Part shown: in pieces, positions 5,152-5,343 of the stretch
How positions within the stretch are numbered: position 1 is the first letter of the stretch
Layout: each line of letters begins with the position of its first letter
DNA from: Dysgonamonadaceae bacterium
Lineage (GTDB): Bacteria > Bacteroidota > Bacteroidia > Bacteroidales > Azobacteroidaceae
Assembly: GCA_031258895.1 (NCBI GenBank)
Contig: JAIRMF010000019.1
Span: forward strand, 1 to 5,343
Direction: 5' to 3'
DNA length: 5,343 nt
The notes under the pieces: model-generated
What the model saw: the letters and a program-made list of their open reading frames with translations, nothing else
Database searches by the model: none
What the model was told of the DNA's origin: nothing
Position numbers and translations under genes: made by a program

Positions 5152-5343
5152 TTAGCCGGTGCTGCTGTTGCCGCCGTTGGAGGGTGGGGGCGCTACGTAG
5201 AGTTTTCCTACGAGCAAACGTTCGGCAGATATGGTCTCGTACTGCGTTCCGAAGAAAAGTGCGGCAACGAAGCTGAGTTTCCACACGTCATGCTTTTCGA
5301 TTGTGATCTGCTCCAAGGATGATTTCATGTCTGTTCCTATAAG
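5152..5343 (-). CDS. Unrecognised phage protein, C-terminal end (5' part probably outside window)
   Basis: The frame is open from the right edge to TAA at 5154-5152, giving 63 visible codons. The sequence runs from KSSLEQITIEKHDVWKLSF through LFFGTQYETISAERLLVGKLYVAPPP to a flexible tail SNGGNSSTG rich in Gly, Ser and Asn. An ATG at 5328-5326 is preceded by AGGA seven bases upstream, so a complete 58-residue protein starting there is possible. More likely the gene continues beyond the edge. It runs in the same direction as the tail-tube-like gene, 43 bases before it, and is probably in the same operon. By position it could be a tail-completion, connector or head protein, but no motif confirms this. 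Function unknown. Confidence 0.65.
   Translation of the reverse strand, partial: LIGTDMKSSLEQITIEKHDVWKLSFVAALFFGTQYETISAERLLVGKLYVAPPPSNGGNSSTG

Overview
The window looks like part of a prophage or phage of a Bacteroidales host (Bacteroides/Parabacteroides-like). Every supported gene lies on the minus strand, so the window is best read from 5343 down to 1. The host assignment rests on three things. Leaders just before start codons are A/T-rich with almost no Shine-Dalgarno sequence. At least one promoter, and probably three, fit the Bacteroidetes sigma pattern (TTTG, about 20 bases, TAnnTTTG). The proteins resemble families I remember from Bacteroidales prophages. No database search was possible, so the host is inferred.

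Layout in the direction of transcription: (1) the end of an unrecognised phage gene at 5343-5152; (2) a probable tail-tube or similar virion structural protein at 5108-4536, closed by a strong 12-bp-stem terminator at 4489-4462; (3) a compact toxin-antitoxin cassette with a near-consensus promoter (4424-4393), an antitoxin of unfamiliar type (4376-4155), an overlapping YoeB-type mRNA endonuclease (4171-3908) and a terminator (3874-3845); (4) a packaging block with a possible promoter (3839-3808), an unrecognised helical 250-residue protein (3788-3036), a probable terminase small subunit (3011-2409) and the terminase large subunit (2416-776); (5) a tail-fibre-like protein beginning at 722 and running off the left edge, also with a possible promoter.

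The terminase subunits should recognise and package phage DNA. The tail-tube-like and fibre-like genes are virion components. The toxin-antitoxin pair sits between them like a moron: it has its own promoter, a terminator on each side, and clearly lower GC (about 33% by hand count over 3901-4200, against about 53% over 4561-4740). It is the most interesting part of the window. The toxin has all the usual YoeB catalytic residues, but its partner does not look like the usual YefM/Phd antitoxin and carries the motif IDLxKYG twice. The gene order is also unusual, because no portal or capsid gene follows the terminase within the window. No tRNA, rRNA, CRISPR array, insertion sequence or attachment site was seen.
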